A stretch of DNA of 45,538 nucleotides from a virus, in IMG/VR virus record IMGVR_UViG_3300025168_014280, positions 1 through 45,538 of that record; one strand, given 5' to 3'. The notes below the pieces were generated by a model. It saw only the letters and a list, made by a program, of their open reading frames with translations, was not told the origin of the DNA and did not search any database. Shown here in pieces: positions 16,050 through 23,116 of the stretch. Made by a program: the position numbers and the translations under genes. The first letter of the stretch is position 1, and each line of letters begins with the position of its first letter.

Positions 16050-16946
16050 ATGGATGAGAAAAAATACTATTATTCGGAGATATTCCACTCTATACAGGGT
16101 GAAGGACACTACACAGGTGTGCCAACTGCTTGGATAAGATTTTTTATGTGTAATTTACAATGTAATGGTTTTGGGCAAATTAATCCTAGTGACCCAAGCA
16201 CATATGAATTGCCATTCGAAACTTATGATGTGTCACAGGTTAAAAGAGTAGAAGATCTGCCAGTATGGGACAAAGGTTGTGATTCATCTTACACATGGGC
16301 AAAAAAATACAAACATCTTATGGGACAAGAAACTCCAACAGTCCTTGCAAACAAAATTGTAGATGCTTTAAAAACTGATTCAAATCCACAAGGCAAATTT
16401 TTACATCCTGTCACAAAACAAAGACAACATCTGTGTATCACAGGTGGCGAACCATTAATGATTACAGGACAGTCAGCCACTGTGGGCATTTATGAAGAAC
16501 TGGAAAGACAAGACAACTTGCCGCTGTCGATGACATTTGAAAGTAATGGCACACAAAAATTGAAACAGCCATTCATTGATTGGGTAAACAGAATCGACAC
16601 AGAAATATTTTTTAGTATAAGTCCTAAACTTTGGTCTGTTGCAGGAGAGAAGGCAGAAAAGGCCATTAAGCCCGAGATTGTTAAAGAGTACCATGATATT
16701 TCTAAAACAGGACAATTAAAATTTGTTTGTGGACACAAAGATGAACAATGGGATGAGATGGAACAAGCAATACAAAAGTTTAAAGATGCAGGAGTAGATT
16801 GGCCTGTATGGGTCATGCCTGTAGGAGCAAGAGAAGAAGAACAATCTGAAACAGCAGGTGCAGTAGCCAAACGTGCTTTCCAACGTGGTTATAATGTTGC
16901 GGCTAGAGTGCATGTTTATTTGTTTGGAAATAAAATTGGTACTTGA
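16050..16946 (+). CDS. queE: 7-carboxy-7-deazaguanine synthase, phage type
   Basis: Radical SAM enzyme converting 6-carboxy-tetrahydropterin to 7-carboxy-7-deazaguanine. The N-terminus YYYSEIFHSIQGEGHYTGVP and the RFFMCNLQCNGFG region are diagnostic of QueE, and CITGGEPLM holds the GGEP SAM-binding motif (132-135). The iron-sulfur motif is unusual: Cys34 and Cys38 are in place, but the third cysteine is not three residues later (Phe41 there). A cysteine at 77 (KGCDSSYTW) after an insertion of nearly 40 residues probably supplies it. At 298 residues it is longer than bacterial QueE (about 210-230). I recall the same insertion in marine phage QueE. It is preceded by its own consensus promoter. 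Confidence 0.92.
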   Translation: MDEKKYYYSEIFHSIQGEGHYTGVPTAWIRFFMCNLQCNGFGQINPSDPSTYELPFETYDVSQVKRVEDLPVWDKGCDSSYTWAKKYKHLMGQETPTVLANKIVDALKTDSNPQGKFLHPVTKQRQHLCITGGEPLMITGQSATVGIYEELERQDNLPLSMTFESNGTQKLKQPFIDWVNRIDTEIFFSISPKLWSVAGEKAEKAIKPEIVKEYHDISKTGQLKFVCGHKDEQWDEMEQAIQKFKDAGVDWPVWVMPVGAREEEQSETAGAVAKRAFQRGYNVAARVHVYLFGNKIGT

Positions 16947-16948
16947 TA

Positions 16949-16976
16949 TTGACATTTACAGATTAATGCTTATAAT
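16949..16976 (+). promoter_or_regulatory. Sigma70-type promoter before the RNase H unit
   Basis: TTGACA (16949-16954), a 16-base spacer and TATAAT (16971-16976). The -10 box ends seven bases before the ATG at 16984 and no ribosome binding site is present, so transcription would begin at or next to the start codon (a leaderless or near-leaderless message). Confidence 0.8.
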
Positions 16977-16983
16977 ATAATAC

Positions 16984-17334
16984 ATGTTTGATAAATTAAA
17001 TCCTTTCAAGAAGACTAAGACTGAAGCAAAATCTAGCAACATTATTGACGAAAAAACAAAAGCAACTAAAAAAGGCGAACCCTACATAAAAGTTTTAGAT
17101 ACAAATGTTGATCCTAAAAATCCTAAATATGGATATTTCGAATTGGATTGGAATGAACATTTTGTAGCCAATTTAAAGAAACATGGATTCTCAGGCAACA
17201 CAGATGAAGAAGTAGTCGATCACTGGTTCTCAGTCTTATGCAATACTATTGCAGAAGGAGAACAACCCATAAGGCCAGACAATACAATCGTTAAAGAAGA
17301 AAAACGAGAGGATGGCAAAACTGAAATCTCCTAA
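16984..17334 (+). CDS. Conserved hypothetical phage protein, 116 aa
   Basis: I do not recognise a domain. The N-terminal 50 residues are lysine-rich and probably flexible (NPFKKTKTEAKSS). A compact middle, with YGYFELDWNEHFVANLKKHG and TDEEVVDHWFSVLCNTI, looks like a small alpha/beta unit. The C-terminus is charged. It is the first gene behind its own promoter and overlaps the RNase H gene by 23 bases, an arrangement suggesting translational coupling. A replication-accessory role is possible from context only. Confidence 0.65.
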   Translation: MFDKLNPFKKTKTEAKSSNIIDEKTKATKKGEPYIKVLDTNVDPKNPKYGYFELDWNEHFVANLKKHGFSGNTDEEVVDHWFSVLCNTIAEGEQPIRPDNTIVKEEKREDGKTEIS

Positions 17335-18322
17335 AACATATCTACTGTTTGATTCTGCAAACACATTCTTCAGAGCAAGGCATGTGGTAAGAGGCGATGA
17401 CATGGCTACAAAAACAGGGTTGGCTCTGCATATCTGTATGAATAGTGTCAAAAAATGTTGGGAACGTTTTAAAGCAGATCATGTGATATTTTGTTTTGAA
17501 GGAAGATCATGGCGCAAAGATGTTTACGGTCCATATAAAGCAAACAGAAAAGAATCAAGAGATGCATTAACGCCTGCAGAACAAGAAGCAGATAAAATAT
17601 TTTGGGAAACTTTCGACGAATTTAAAAATTTTGTCACAGACAAAACAAACTGCACTGTTTTACAACATGGACAACTTGAAGCAGATGATCTTATAGCAGG
17701 ATGGACCCAAGCACATCCAGATGACAAACACATAATTGTTTCCTCAGATTCCGATTTTTATCAACTGCTTAATGAAAACATTTCGCAATACAACGGAATT
17801 ACAGATACACACATCACAGACAAAGGTTATTTCGATGAGCATGGCAATGATATAATAGATAAAAAAACTAAAGAACCTAAGGCTCCACCAGATCCTGCAT
17901 GGTTATTGTTTGAAAAATGTATACGAGGAGATTCTTCAGATAATGTATTCTCTGCATTTCCTAAAGTAAGAAAAACAAAAATGCAAGAAGCATTCAAAGA
18001 TAGAAACAATCAAGGATTTATTTGGAACAATATGATGCTGAGTAGATGGCTTGATCATCATGGCAAAGAAAGAATTGTCAAAGATGAATACGCAATAAAT
18101 CAACAGTTAATTGATTTGACTAGACAACCTGATCATATCAAAGAAATAATTTTTGATACAATAAGTGTTACTACAAAATCACCAAAACAGGTTGCAAACG
18201 TTGGTATTCATATGTTAAAATTTTGTAGTAGACACGATTTAGTGAGGATAAGAGATAATGTTAAATTTTATGCAGAGCCTTTCAACGCAAGACTCAATCA
18301 AGACCAAACAATTACTGCCTGA
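17312..18322 (+). CDS. rnh: T4-type RNase H (5'-3' exonuclease / flap nuclease)
   Basis: 336 residues (T4 RNase H is 305). It removes RNA primers from lagging-strand fragments. Metal-binding acids typical of the FEN family are seen in order: YLLFDSANTFFRA (Asp14), VIFCFEGRSWRKDVYGPYKANR (the arch basic residues), QLEADDLIAGW, IIVSSDSDFYQLL, and FEKCIRGDSSDNV, the helix-hairpin start. The C-terminal 100 residues are a helical domain as in T4. Its start overlaps the upstream gene by 23 bases and its end overlaps the next by 65, so it is translationally embedded in an operon. Confidence 0.9.
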   Translation: MAKLKSPKTYLLFDSANTFFRARHVVRGDDMATKTGLALHICMNSVKKCWERFKADHVIFCFEGRSWRKDVYGPYKANRKESRDALTPAEQEADKIFWETFDEFKNFVTDKTNCTVLQHGQLEADDLIAGWTQAHPDDKHIIVSSDSDFYQLLNENISQYNGITDTHITDKGYFDEHGNDIIDKKTKEPKAPPDPAWLLFEKCIRGDSSDNVFSAFPKVRKTKMQEAFKDRNNQGFIWNNMMLSRWLDHHGKERIVKDEYAINQQLIDLTRQPDHIKEIIFDTISVTTKSPKQVANVGIHMLKFCSRHDLVRIRDNVKFYAEPFNARLNQDQTITA

Positions 18323-18764
18323 TAGATTCTGGATTATTGAACACAACGGTTCAAGGATAGGTACTATTCAAAGACACGATTCAAACCAATTCATAATTAC
18401 TGGCACAGACTCTTCTGTGGCCACACTTACTTTAAATGAAGTCACTGAAAAATTTGACTTGTTTTCTGATGCAGTTGCAGATACTGTAGAAGTTGAGGTT
18501 CCAAAAGAGTGTTATGAGTATCCTACAAAGCACATGCCATACAATGCAGTATATGATGTGCAACACAAACTGCCGTTGTACTCTAAATCACCAAACTCGA
18601 AAAACATGTATGCGGCAGGTTACTACTGTGTGAAGTTTTCAAAAGGGTGGGTCAAAGGATTTTGTCCTAAGTTATCCACAATTTTAGAAAATGAATATGA
18701 AGGTCCATTCAAAACAGTGATCGAACAAAGGAAAGTATTCTCAGATGTCAACAAAAGTAGATGA
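18258..18764 (+). CDS. Conserved hypothetical phage protein, 168 aa
   Basis: No named domain that I recognise, but the block from about residue 85 (ECYEYPTKHMPYNAVYDV, then KLPLYSKSPNSKNMYAAGYY and GWVKGFCPKLSTIL) resembles a conserved hypothetical of T4-like marine phages. It also has a GSRIGTIQRHDSNQF strand pair near residue 31. The annotated ATG at 18258 lies 65 bases inside the RNase H gene; an alternative ATG at 18270 gives a product four residues shorter. It overlaps the next gene by 20 bases. Confidence 0.65.
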   Translation: MLNFMQSLSTQDSIKTKQLLPDRFWIIEHNGSRIGTIQRHDSNQFIITGTDSSVATLTLNEVTEKFDLFSDAVADTVEVEVPKECYEYPTKHMPYNAVYDVQHKLPLYSKSPNSKNMYAAGYYCVKFSKGWVKGFCPKLSTILENEYEGPFKTVIEQRKVFSDVNKSR

Positions 18765-18966
18765 TACTTTACATCTTAAGAACTTTATCGAAGAAGTAAA
18801 CAGAGCGGATAACACACGTCAACGAGAAATAAAAGTGGATATTGAACGTGCAAAGAGAATTAGAAATGCTCTGACTACTCTTTTAATTCATTATGTTGAG
18901 ATACAAAGTAGAAGAACAGAATCCGAAGGTAATTCGGTAAGTATGGATGGAGGAGAATTTCAATGA
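18745..18966 (+). CDS. Small helical hypothetical protein, 73 aa
   Basis: 73 residues, nearly all helical and strongly charged (DDTLHLKNFIEEVNRAD, then IERAKRIRNALTTLLIHYVE). A short Ser/Glu/Gly tail holds MDGGEF. The tail's coding sequence contains GGAGGA at 18949-18954, which is the ribosome binding site of the glutaredoxin gene, so the two are coupled. No function can be assigned. Confidence 0.6.
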   Translation: MSTKVDDTLHLKNFIEEVNRADNTRQREIKVDIERAKRIRNALTTLLIHYVEIQSRRTESEGNSVSMDGGEFQ

Positions 18967-19184
18967 ATATAGTATGGACCAAGCCAAATTGTCCTTTCTG
19001 TGACATGGCAAAGAATTTATTAGACTCAAAAAACATCACTTATGAAGTAAGAGAGTTAGGTGAGCAATGGACACGTGAGCAATTGCTAGAAGCATGTCCA
19101 GGTGTAAGGACAGTACCACAGATTATATTGGATGAGGTTCATGTCGGCACTTACGATAATCTTAAAGAGCATTTGTCCACATAA
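18963..19184 (+). CDS. Glutaredoxin
   Basis: 73 residues with the CPFC redox motif (Cys10/Cys13), a YEVRELGEQWTREQL helix region, and the TVPQI segment with the conserved cis-proline that contacts glutathione. This is a compact phage glutaredoxin. Its expected role is to reduce ribonucleotide reductase or other disulfide enzymes for dNTP supply. The start ATG overlaps the upstream stop and is preceded by GGAGGA. No ribonucleotide reductase is in the window. Confidence 0.92.
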   Translation: MNIVWTKPNCPFCDMAKNLLDSKNITYEVRELGEQWTREQLLEACPGVRTVPQIILDEVHVGTYDNLKEHLST

Positions 19185-19200
19185 ATCATTCAAAATAGCA

Positions 19201-19208
19201 GATAAATA
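19201..19208 (+). promoter_or_regulatory. Candidate T4-type late promoter (GATAAATA)
   Basis: GATAAATA fits the NATAAATA late promoter core and is followed by CTGTTATA directly before the ATG at 19217. The surrounding string ATAAATACTGTTAT differs by one base from that at 312-325, before the gene at 324. It implies a late-expressed sub-unit inside this operon, with a very short leader. Confidence 0.35.
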
Positions 19209-19216
19209 CTGTTATA

Positions 19217-19513
19217 ATGTCGAGACCCAAACCAAAGACGCTTTTACAGTATACTAACAAAAAATCCTACAAGATGGAAGAAGTGTTAGAGTCAACTGCC
19301 ATATGGGCAGTATTTTATAAAGGCAAACCAATCAATCTTAAATCATCATCTATAATTTCGAACTATCCTGGCCCAAAATACAAAAAAGTTTCTTTTTCAA
19401 ATCCAGGTCATGCTCACAATCTTGCTCAAAAATTAAATGACATGTTCAAATGTCAGGACTTTGCTGTGTACGAACTCAGTGAAGGTAAATTATTGCAAGA
19501 TGAAACTAACTAA
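19217..19513 (+). CDS. Conserved hypothetical phage protein, 98 aa
   Basis: 98 residues with a basic N-terminus, a WAVFYKGKPINLKSS strand-turn-strand near residue 31 and an N-P-G-H-A-H-N-L-A-Q-K-L helix (residues about 61-73). I recognise no enzyme motif. It follows a candidate late promoter and overlaps the next gene by 14 bases. A small regulatory or structural protein is possible; nothing specific can be claimed. Confidence 0.6.
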   Translation: MSRPKPKTLLQYTNKKSYKMEEVLESTAIWAVFYKGKPINLKSSSIISNYPGPKYKKVSFSNPGHAHNLAQKLNDMFKCQDFAVYELSEGKLLQDETN

Positions 19514-19844
19514 ATCCAAACTATCAGAACTTCTAAAGACACAGTGTGATTTAAAAATGTCATGTGAGAAGATCATAATCATGTCATTTCTGAATCCTAG
19601 AGATGAAGACAGTCACTTTCAACTGCATTATAAAGGTTTTCATCTAATGAAATTTGCTAAATTCAAATATTACAAAATACGATTGAAAAATAAGTTGTCA
19701 ATGAAGAATTGGTTGACTCTAGATCGTAACTGTCCATCCCCATATTACATAAACGGCAAAAAAAACTATGTGTATATGTTTGCACAAAAACCAGCAGTGA
19801 TCCTTCAATTGTTGGATGGTGACTTAGATTCCTTCCAAATATAG
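19500..19844 (+). CDS. Hypothetical phage protein, about 114 aa
   Basis: The open frame extends upstream, but the likely start is the ATG at 19500 (MKLTKSKLSELLK), which overlaps the preceding gene by 14 bases as its neighbours do. The protein has a basic N-terminal helix, a central LHYKGFHLMKFAKFKYYKIRL segment rich in aromatic and basic residues, and a VYMFAQKPAVILQLLDGDL end. No recognised domain. It is the last gene before the MoxR promoter. Confidence 0.55.
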   Translation: MKLTKSKLSELLKTQCDLKMSCEKIIIMSFLNPRDEDSHFQLHYKGFHLMKFAKFKYYKIRLKNKLSMKNWLTLDRNCPSPYYINGKKNYVYMFAQKPAVILQLLDGDLDSFQI

Positions 19845-19858
19845 CGAGTTTTGTATGG

Positions 19859-19886
19859 TTGACACTTGAGTATGCGGCTCTATAAT
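19859..19886 (+). promoter_or_regulatory. Sigma70-type promoter of the MoxR/VWA unit
   Basis: TTGACA (19859-19864), a 16-base spacer and TATAAT (19881-19886). AAGGAG follows at 19896-19901. The GTG at 19901 overlaps this ribosome binding site, so the ATG at 19913 is the true start of the ATPase gene. Confidence 0.85.
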
Positions 19887-19912
19887 AGTAAACATAAGGA
19901 GTGTTAACAAAG

Positions 19913-20998
19913 ATGAGCAAAACAGTTGAAACTACAAGACAAATAGGGCCTAGCCAGGCCATCACAGCATTAAAATACTGTGTAAAATTACAAAGACCAG
20001 TAATGATATGGGGTGCACCAGGTATTGGTAAGTCCGATATTGTTAAACAGATTGGGGACGAACAATCACGTGAAGTGATTGATATTAGATTACCTTTATG
20101 GGAACCAACAGACATCAAAGGTATTCCATTTTACAATTCTAAATCTAATGCAATGGAGTGGGCACCACCTATTGAATTACCAAGTGATCCTAAGAGCAAT
20201 GCTATTTTATTCTTAGATGAAATAAATGCGGCTCCTCCTGCTGTGCAGGCCGCGGCATATCAACTTATTCTTAACAGACAGGTTGGTGCATACAAACTGC
20301 CAGAAGGAGTTTCTATTGTGGCCGCTGGTAACAGAGAAACAGACAGAGGTGTAACATTCAGAATGCCTGCTCCTCTTTCTAATCGTTTTGTCCACATAGA
20401 AGTAAAAGTGGATTTTGACGATTGGTTTGAATGGGCCACTACTAATAGCATTCATGCAGACGTAGTAGGATACTGTTCTTTTGCGAAACAAGATTTATAT
20501 GACTTTGATCCTAAAGGATCTTCGAAGGCATTTGCTACACCAAGAACATGGTCATTCGTGAGTCAATTATTAACAGAACACCTACCAGACAATACACTCA
20601 CTGATCTGGTTGCAGGTGCAGTGGGGGAAGGCACAGCGATCAAATTTATGGCTCATCGTAAAATTGCCGCTGACCTTCCTAACCCTACTGACATCTTACA
20701 AGGCAAAGTAAAAAAGATGAAGAAAAGAACTGAAGTAAGTGGTCAGTATTCATTAGCAGTTAGTATGTGCTATGAATTAAAACAGTTTGCTGACAACAAA
20801 GACAAAGACTTTGATCAAAAAGCAGATAATTTTTTAGACTTTATGATGGAAAACTTTGACACTGAACTTACTGTGATGGGTGCTAAGATTGCATTGTCTA
20901 CTTACAAACTACCGATGAAGCCAAGTAAATTAAAATCTTTCAACAAGTTTCATGAAAAGTTTGGCAAGTATGTTGTAGCGAGTATGGAAAATGCTTAG
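19913..20998 (+). CDS. MoxR-type AAA+ ATPase
   Basis: About 361 residues from the ATG at 19913; the longer GTG form at 19901 is rejected because that codon lies within the ribosome binding site. Walker A GAPGIGKS is at 34-41, Walker B is ILFLDEINAA, sensor 1 lies in IVAAGNRETDRG, and an arginine finger region is PLSNRFVH. MoxR ATPases act as chaperones, loading metal or remodelling a partner that carries a VWA domain. Just such a partner overlaps its 3' end. T4-like marine phages carry this pair commonly; its role in infection is not settled. Confidence 0.9.
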   Translation: MSKTVETTRQIGPSQAITALKYCVKLQRPVMIWGAPGIGKSDIVKQIGDEQSREVIDIRLPLWEPTDIKGIPFYNSKSNAMEWAPPIELPSDPKSNAILFLDEINAAPPAVQAAAYQLILNRQVGAYKLPEGVSIVAAGNRETDRGVTFRMPAPLSNRFVHIEVKVDFDDWFEWATTNSIHADVVGYCSFAKQDLYDFDPKGSSKAFATPRTWSFVSQLLTEHLPDNTLTDLVAGAVGEGTAIKFMAHRKIAADLPNPTDILQGKVKKMKKRTEVSGQYSLAVSMCYELKQFADNKDKDFDQKADNFLDFMMENFDTELTVMGAKIALSTYKLPMKPSKLKSFNKFHEKFGKYVVASMENA

Positions 20999-22184
20999 TC
21001 CACAAGAAGAAAAAATCACAACTGCTAGAATATCACTGCTGTTGAAAAAACCTTTCTTTGGCAATATGGCCACTAGATTGGTTTTGAAAGAAGATGCTAA
21101 CATTGAGACAGCGGCTACAGATGGCAAAAACTTATGGTATGCACCTAAGTTTATTGATAGATTAGATATCAAACAGGTTGAATTTTTACTTGCTCATGAA
21201 GTACTACATGTTGCATTTGAACACATGCTAAGAAGAGGCGACAGAGAACCTCAAGCATGGAATGTGGCCTGTGATTATGCAATCAATCAGATTCTGATCG
21301 ACGAAGGCGTAGGCAAAGCACCAACAGGCAACGATGCTCCACTAGTGGACCATATGTACAAAGGACTTGCATCAGAAGAAATATATGGGCAATTAGAGGA
21401 CTGGCAGAAAAAACAAGAGACTTTAGATGTACATGTTGACCTAGACAAAGGTGAAGGCACAATAAAAGATAAACAGGGCAATAAGAAAAAGATTAAAGTG
21501 GGTGCTGGAATGACCAAACAAGAGCAAGACGCACTTAGAGATGAAATAAAAAATTCCTTGTTGCAGTCTGCGAAAGCGGCACTATCCGCAGGTGGTCACA
21601 GTGCAGGACAATTACCAGCAGGACTTGAGAGATTAATCACAGACATTTCTGCTCCTAAACTTGATTGGCGAAGTTTACTTAGAAACACAATTAAAAGTCA
21701 AATCAAAAACAATTATTCTTGGATGCGTCCTTCACGTAAAATGTATTCTACTAATGCAGTATTACCAGGATTAGATGTTGAAAATTCACTGGACATTGCA
21801 GTATCAATTGATACATCAGGATCAATATCAGACACAATGTTAAAAGATTTTCTTTCAGAAATAAATGGTATTGCAGATGAGTTTGATGCTTACAAAATAA
21901 AAGTTTGGTGTTTTGATACAGAAGTTCATGCTCCTGAAGAATTTGAAACATGGGATGGTAAGGATATTACACATTACCAACCTGCAGGTTATGGTGGTAC
22001 TGACATTGCTGTAAACTGGAAATGGATGCAGGAAAATGAAGTAAAACCAGAACTATTGGTTTGCTTTACTGATGGCGAAACATGGGATCGATGGGGTGAT
22101 TCCGACTACTGTGATACTTTATGGGTTATACACAGTGGTGACAGAATAAAACCACCTTTTGGACAGACCGTTTATTATTCTTGA
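20991..22184 (+). CDS. VWA-domain protein with HExxH metallopeptidase-like N-terminus (DUF2201 type)
   Basis: 397 residues. The N-terminal domain has FLLAHEVLHVAFEH, with HEVLH at 69-73 as a zinc-metallopeptidase motif, then WNVACDYAINQIL. A Lys/Glu/Gly-rich linker covers about 145-190. The C-terminal VWA-like domain has the MIDAS metal site DTSGS at 274-278 (VSIDTSGSIS), GYGGTD and LLVCFTDGE. This combination is the DUF2201/VWA-like family, partner of MoxR ATPases. It starts inside the ATPase gene. It may be a phage protease or remodelling adaptor against a host target; the intact HExxH suggests real peptidase chemistry, which is untested. Confidence 0.88.
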   Translation: MLSPQEEKITTARISLLLKKPFFGNMATRLVLKEDANIETAATDGKNLWYAPKFIDRLDIKQVEFLLAHEVLHVAFEHMLRRGDREPQAWNVACDYAINQILIDEGVGKAPTGNDAPLVDHMYKGLASEEIYGQLEDWQKKQETLDVHVDLDKGEGTIKDKQGNKKKIKVGAGMTKQEQDALRDEIKNSLLQSAKAALSAGGHSAGQLPAGLERLITDISAPKLDWRSLLRNTIKSQIKNNYSWMRPSRKMYSTNAVLPGLDVENSLDIAVSIDTSGSISDTMLKDFLSEINGIADEFDAYKIKVWCFDTEVHAPEEFETWDGKDITHYQPAGYGGTDIAVNWKWMQENEVKPELLVCFTDGETWDRWGDSDYCDTLWVIHSGDRIKPPFGQTVYYS

Positions 22185-22210
22185 CAACAAGGGCAAAGAT
22201 AAATTATAAT
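22181..22210 (+). promoter_or_regulatory. Sigma70-type promoter before the small acidic protein
   Basis: TTGACA (22181-22186), an 18-base spacer and TATAAT (22205-22210). The -35 box overlaps the VWA gene's stop codon. A strong AAGGAG (22230-22235) precedes the ATG at 22241. The -10 box lies inside a 24-bp perfect palindrome, listed separately. Confidence 0.8.
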
Positions 22211-22226
22211 ATACGTATATTATAAT
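22203..22226. repeat. 24-bp perfect palindrome overlapping a -10 box
   Basis: The half site ATTATAATATAC is followed directly by its reverse complement, with no loop. It spans the -10 box and the presumed transcription start. It is not followed by a T-tract, so it is unlikely to be a terminator. Candidate operator for a dimeric repressor, although pure A/T palindromes can arise by chance in this genome. Confidence 0.6.
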
Positions 22227-22240
22227 ATTAAGGAGACGAC

Positions 22241-22528
22241 ATGTCAGTAGATAAAACACAAACAACAGCAACAACTGAAGCGCCACAAGACGGCACAGTT
22301 GCTACACCACAAGCAGAGGCTCCGGCCCTTACTGTGGCAGACTTAAGAAACGTAAGAACAATCATCGACATCTCATCACAACGCGGATCATTTAAAGGTG
22401 GTGAATTAAAAACAATAGGCGAAGTGTATGACAAGTTAGATGCATTCCTAAAAGGCGTTGATGCAAAAGCAGAAACAGAAGGCACTAAAAAAGTTGACAA
22501 TGCTCCTGTAGCAGAGGCGGCAAAATGA
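22241..22528 (+). CDS. Small acidic hypothetical protein, 95 aa
   Basis: 95 residues. The first 27 are low-complexity Thr/Ala/Pro/Gln and probably disordered. A compact helical core (LTVADLRNVRTIIDISSQRG, then GELKTIGEVYDKLDAFLKG) occupies about 30-75, and the tail is Ala/Glu/Lys-rich. I recall similar small proteins in T4-like marine phages without a known function. It has the best ribosome binding site of the region and is the first gene behind a promoter with an operator-like palindrome, so it is probably made in quantity. Confidence 0.65.
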   Translation: MSVDKTQTTATTEAPQDGTVATPQAEAPALTVADLRNVRTIIDISSQRGSFKGGELKTIGEVYDKLDAFLKGVDAKAETEGTKKVDNAPVAEAAK

Positions 22529-23115
22529 AACACCTAGGACAGGTTAAAACAACTAGTTCAAAGGTTGTGATTGTAAACAGAACATTACCAGGCGACCCCT
22601 TGTCTTGTTTGCTTATTCAAAAAGAAGGACTGCGACCATTTGAAGAAGATTTAGTCATGGATCTATTGCAATCTCCAGAAGGACAAGAAGCATTTGAGTT
22701 TGCTCATGTATTAGGAAGACACAAAATGCCTCTAGCAGACTCCAACAATCCTAATGAACAGAGTGCGGGTACCAGTATCCAAGGCATCTCTGCACTAGAA
22801 CATTTACACACAAAAGGATTGTTACAGAAACAACCAACTGAAAATGTTCTGGTTACTACACCTGGTCAAGATGCTATTCAATTAGACAAATTGAATGCAA
22901 TGATTGCAGAACAAAAAGGCGTAAAAGTCGACGGACTAGCAATACAACCAGATACAACTGCATCTGGTGATAGCGGAAAATCACAGGCGAAACTTATGTT
23001 GAATCGTGCAGAAAAACTAGAAAAACAAATGCTGGCAATGAGAGAACGTGCCTATGAACTCGATCCGGATACAAGACCAAAAAAAGGCAGACCTAAAAAG
23101 AACGCGGACGAATAA
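22525..23115 (+). CDS. Conserved hypothetical phage protein with basic tail, 196 aa
   Basis: 196 residues. The N-terminal part contains VVIVNRTLPGDPLSCLLIQ and an acidic helix (PFEEDLVMDLLQSPEGQEAF). The middle is a flexible Ser/Thr/Gln-rich stretch, and a coiled segment (MLNRAEKLEKQMLAMRERAY) leads to an AT-hook-like KKGRPKK near the end. This suggests DNA contact, but no domain is recognised. It overlaps the preceding gene by four bases and lies two bases before the omega-like gene. Confidence 0.6.
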   Translation: MKHLGQVKTTSSKVVIVNRTLPGDPLSCLLIQKEGLRPFEEDLVMDLLQSPEGQEAFEFAHVLGRHKMPLADSNNPNEQSAGTSIQGISALEHLHTKGLLQKQPTENVLVTTPGQDAIQLDKLNAMIAEQKGVKVDGLAIQPDTTASGDSGKSQAKLMLNRAEKLEKQMLAMRERAYELDPDTRPKKGRPKKNADE

Positions 23116-23116
23116 G

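Noticed and set aside
19901-19912. GTG start for the MoxR gene
   Set aside because: The GTG overlaps the AAGGAG ribosome binding site that serves the ATG at 19913.
19663-20118. 151-codon antisense open frame covering the MoxR promoter
   Set aside because: It crosses a good promoter and two plus-strand genes, and its translation shows no family features.
22203-22226. Palindrome as a rho-independent terminator
   Set aside because: It contains almost no G-C pairs, has no loop and no following T-tract, and it overlaps a promoter instead.
23048-23116. Longer ATG start for the omega-like gene
   Set aside because: It adds 23 basic residues that overlap the upstream coding sequence and have no counterpart in RpoZ, whereas the TTG start gives a product that begins like RpoZ. 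Not fully excluded.
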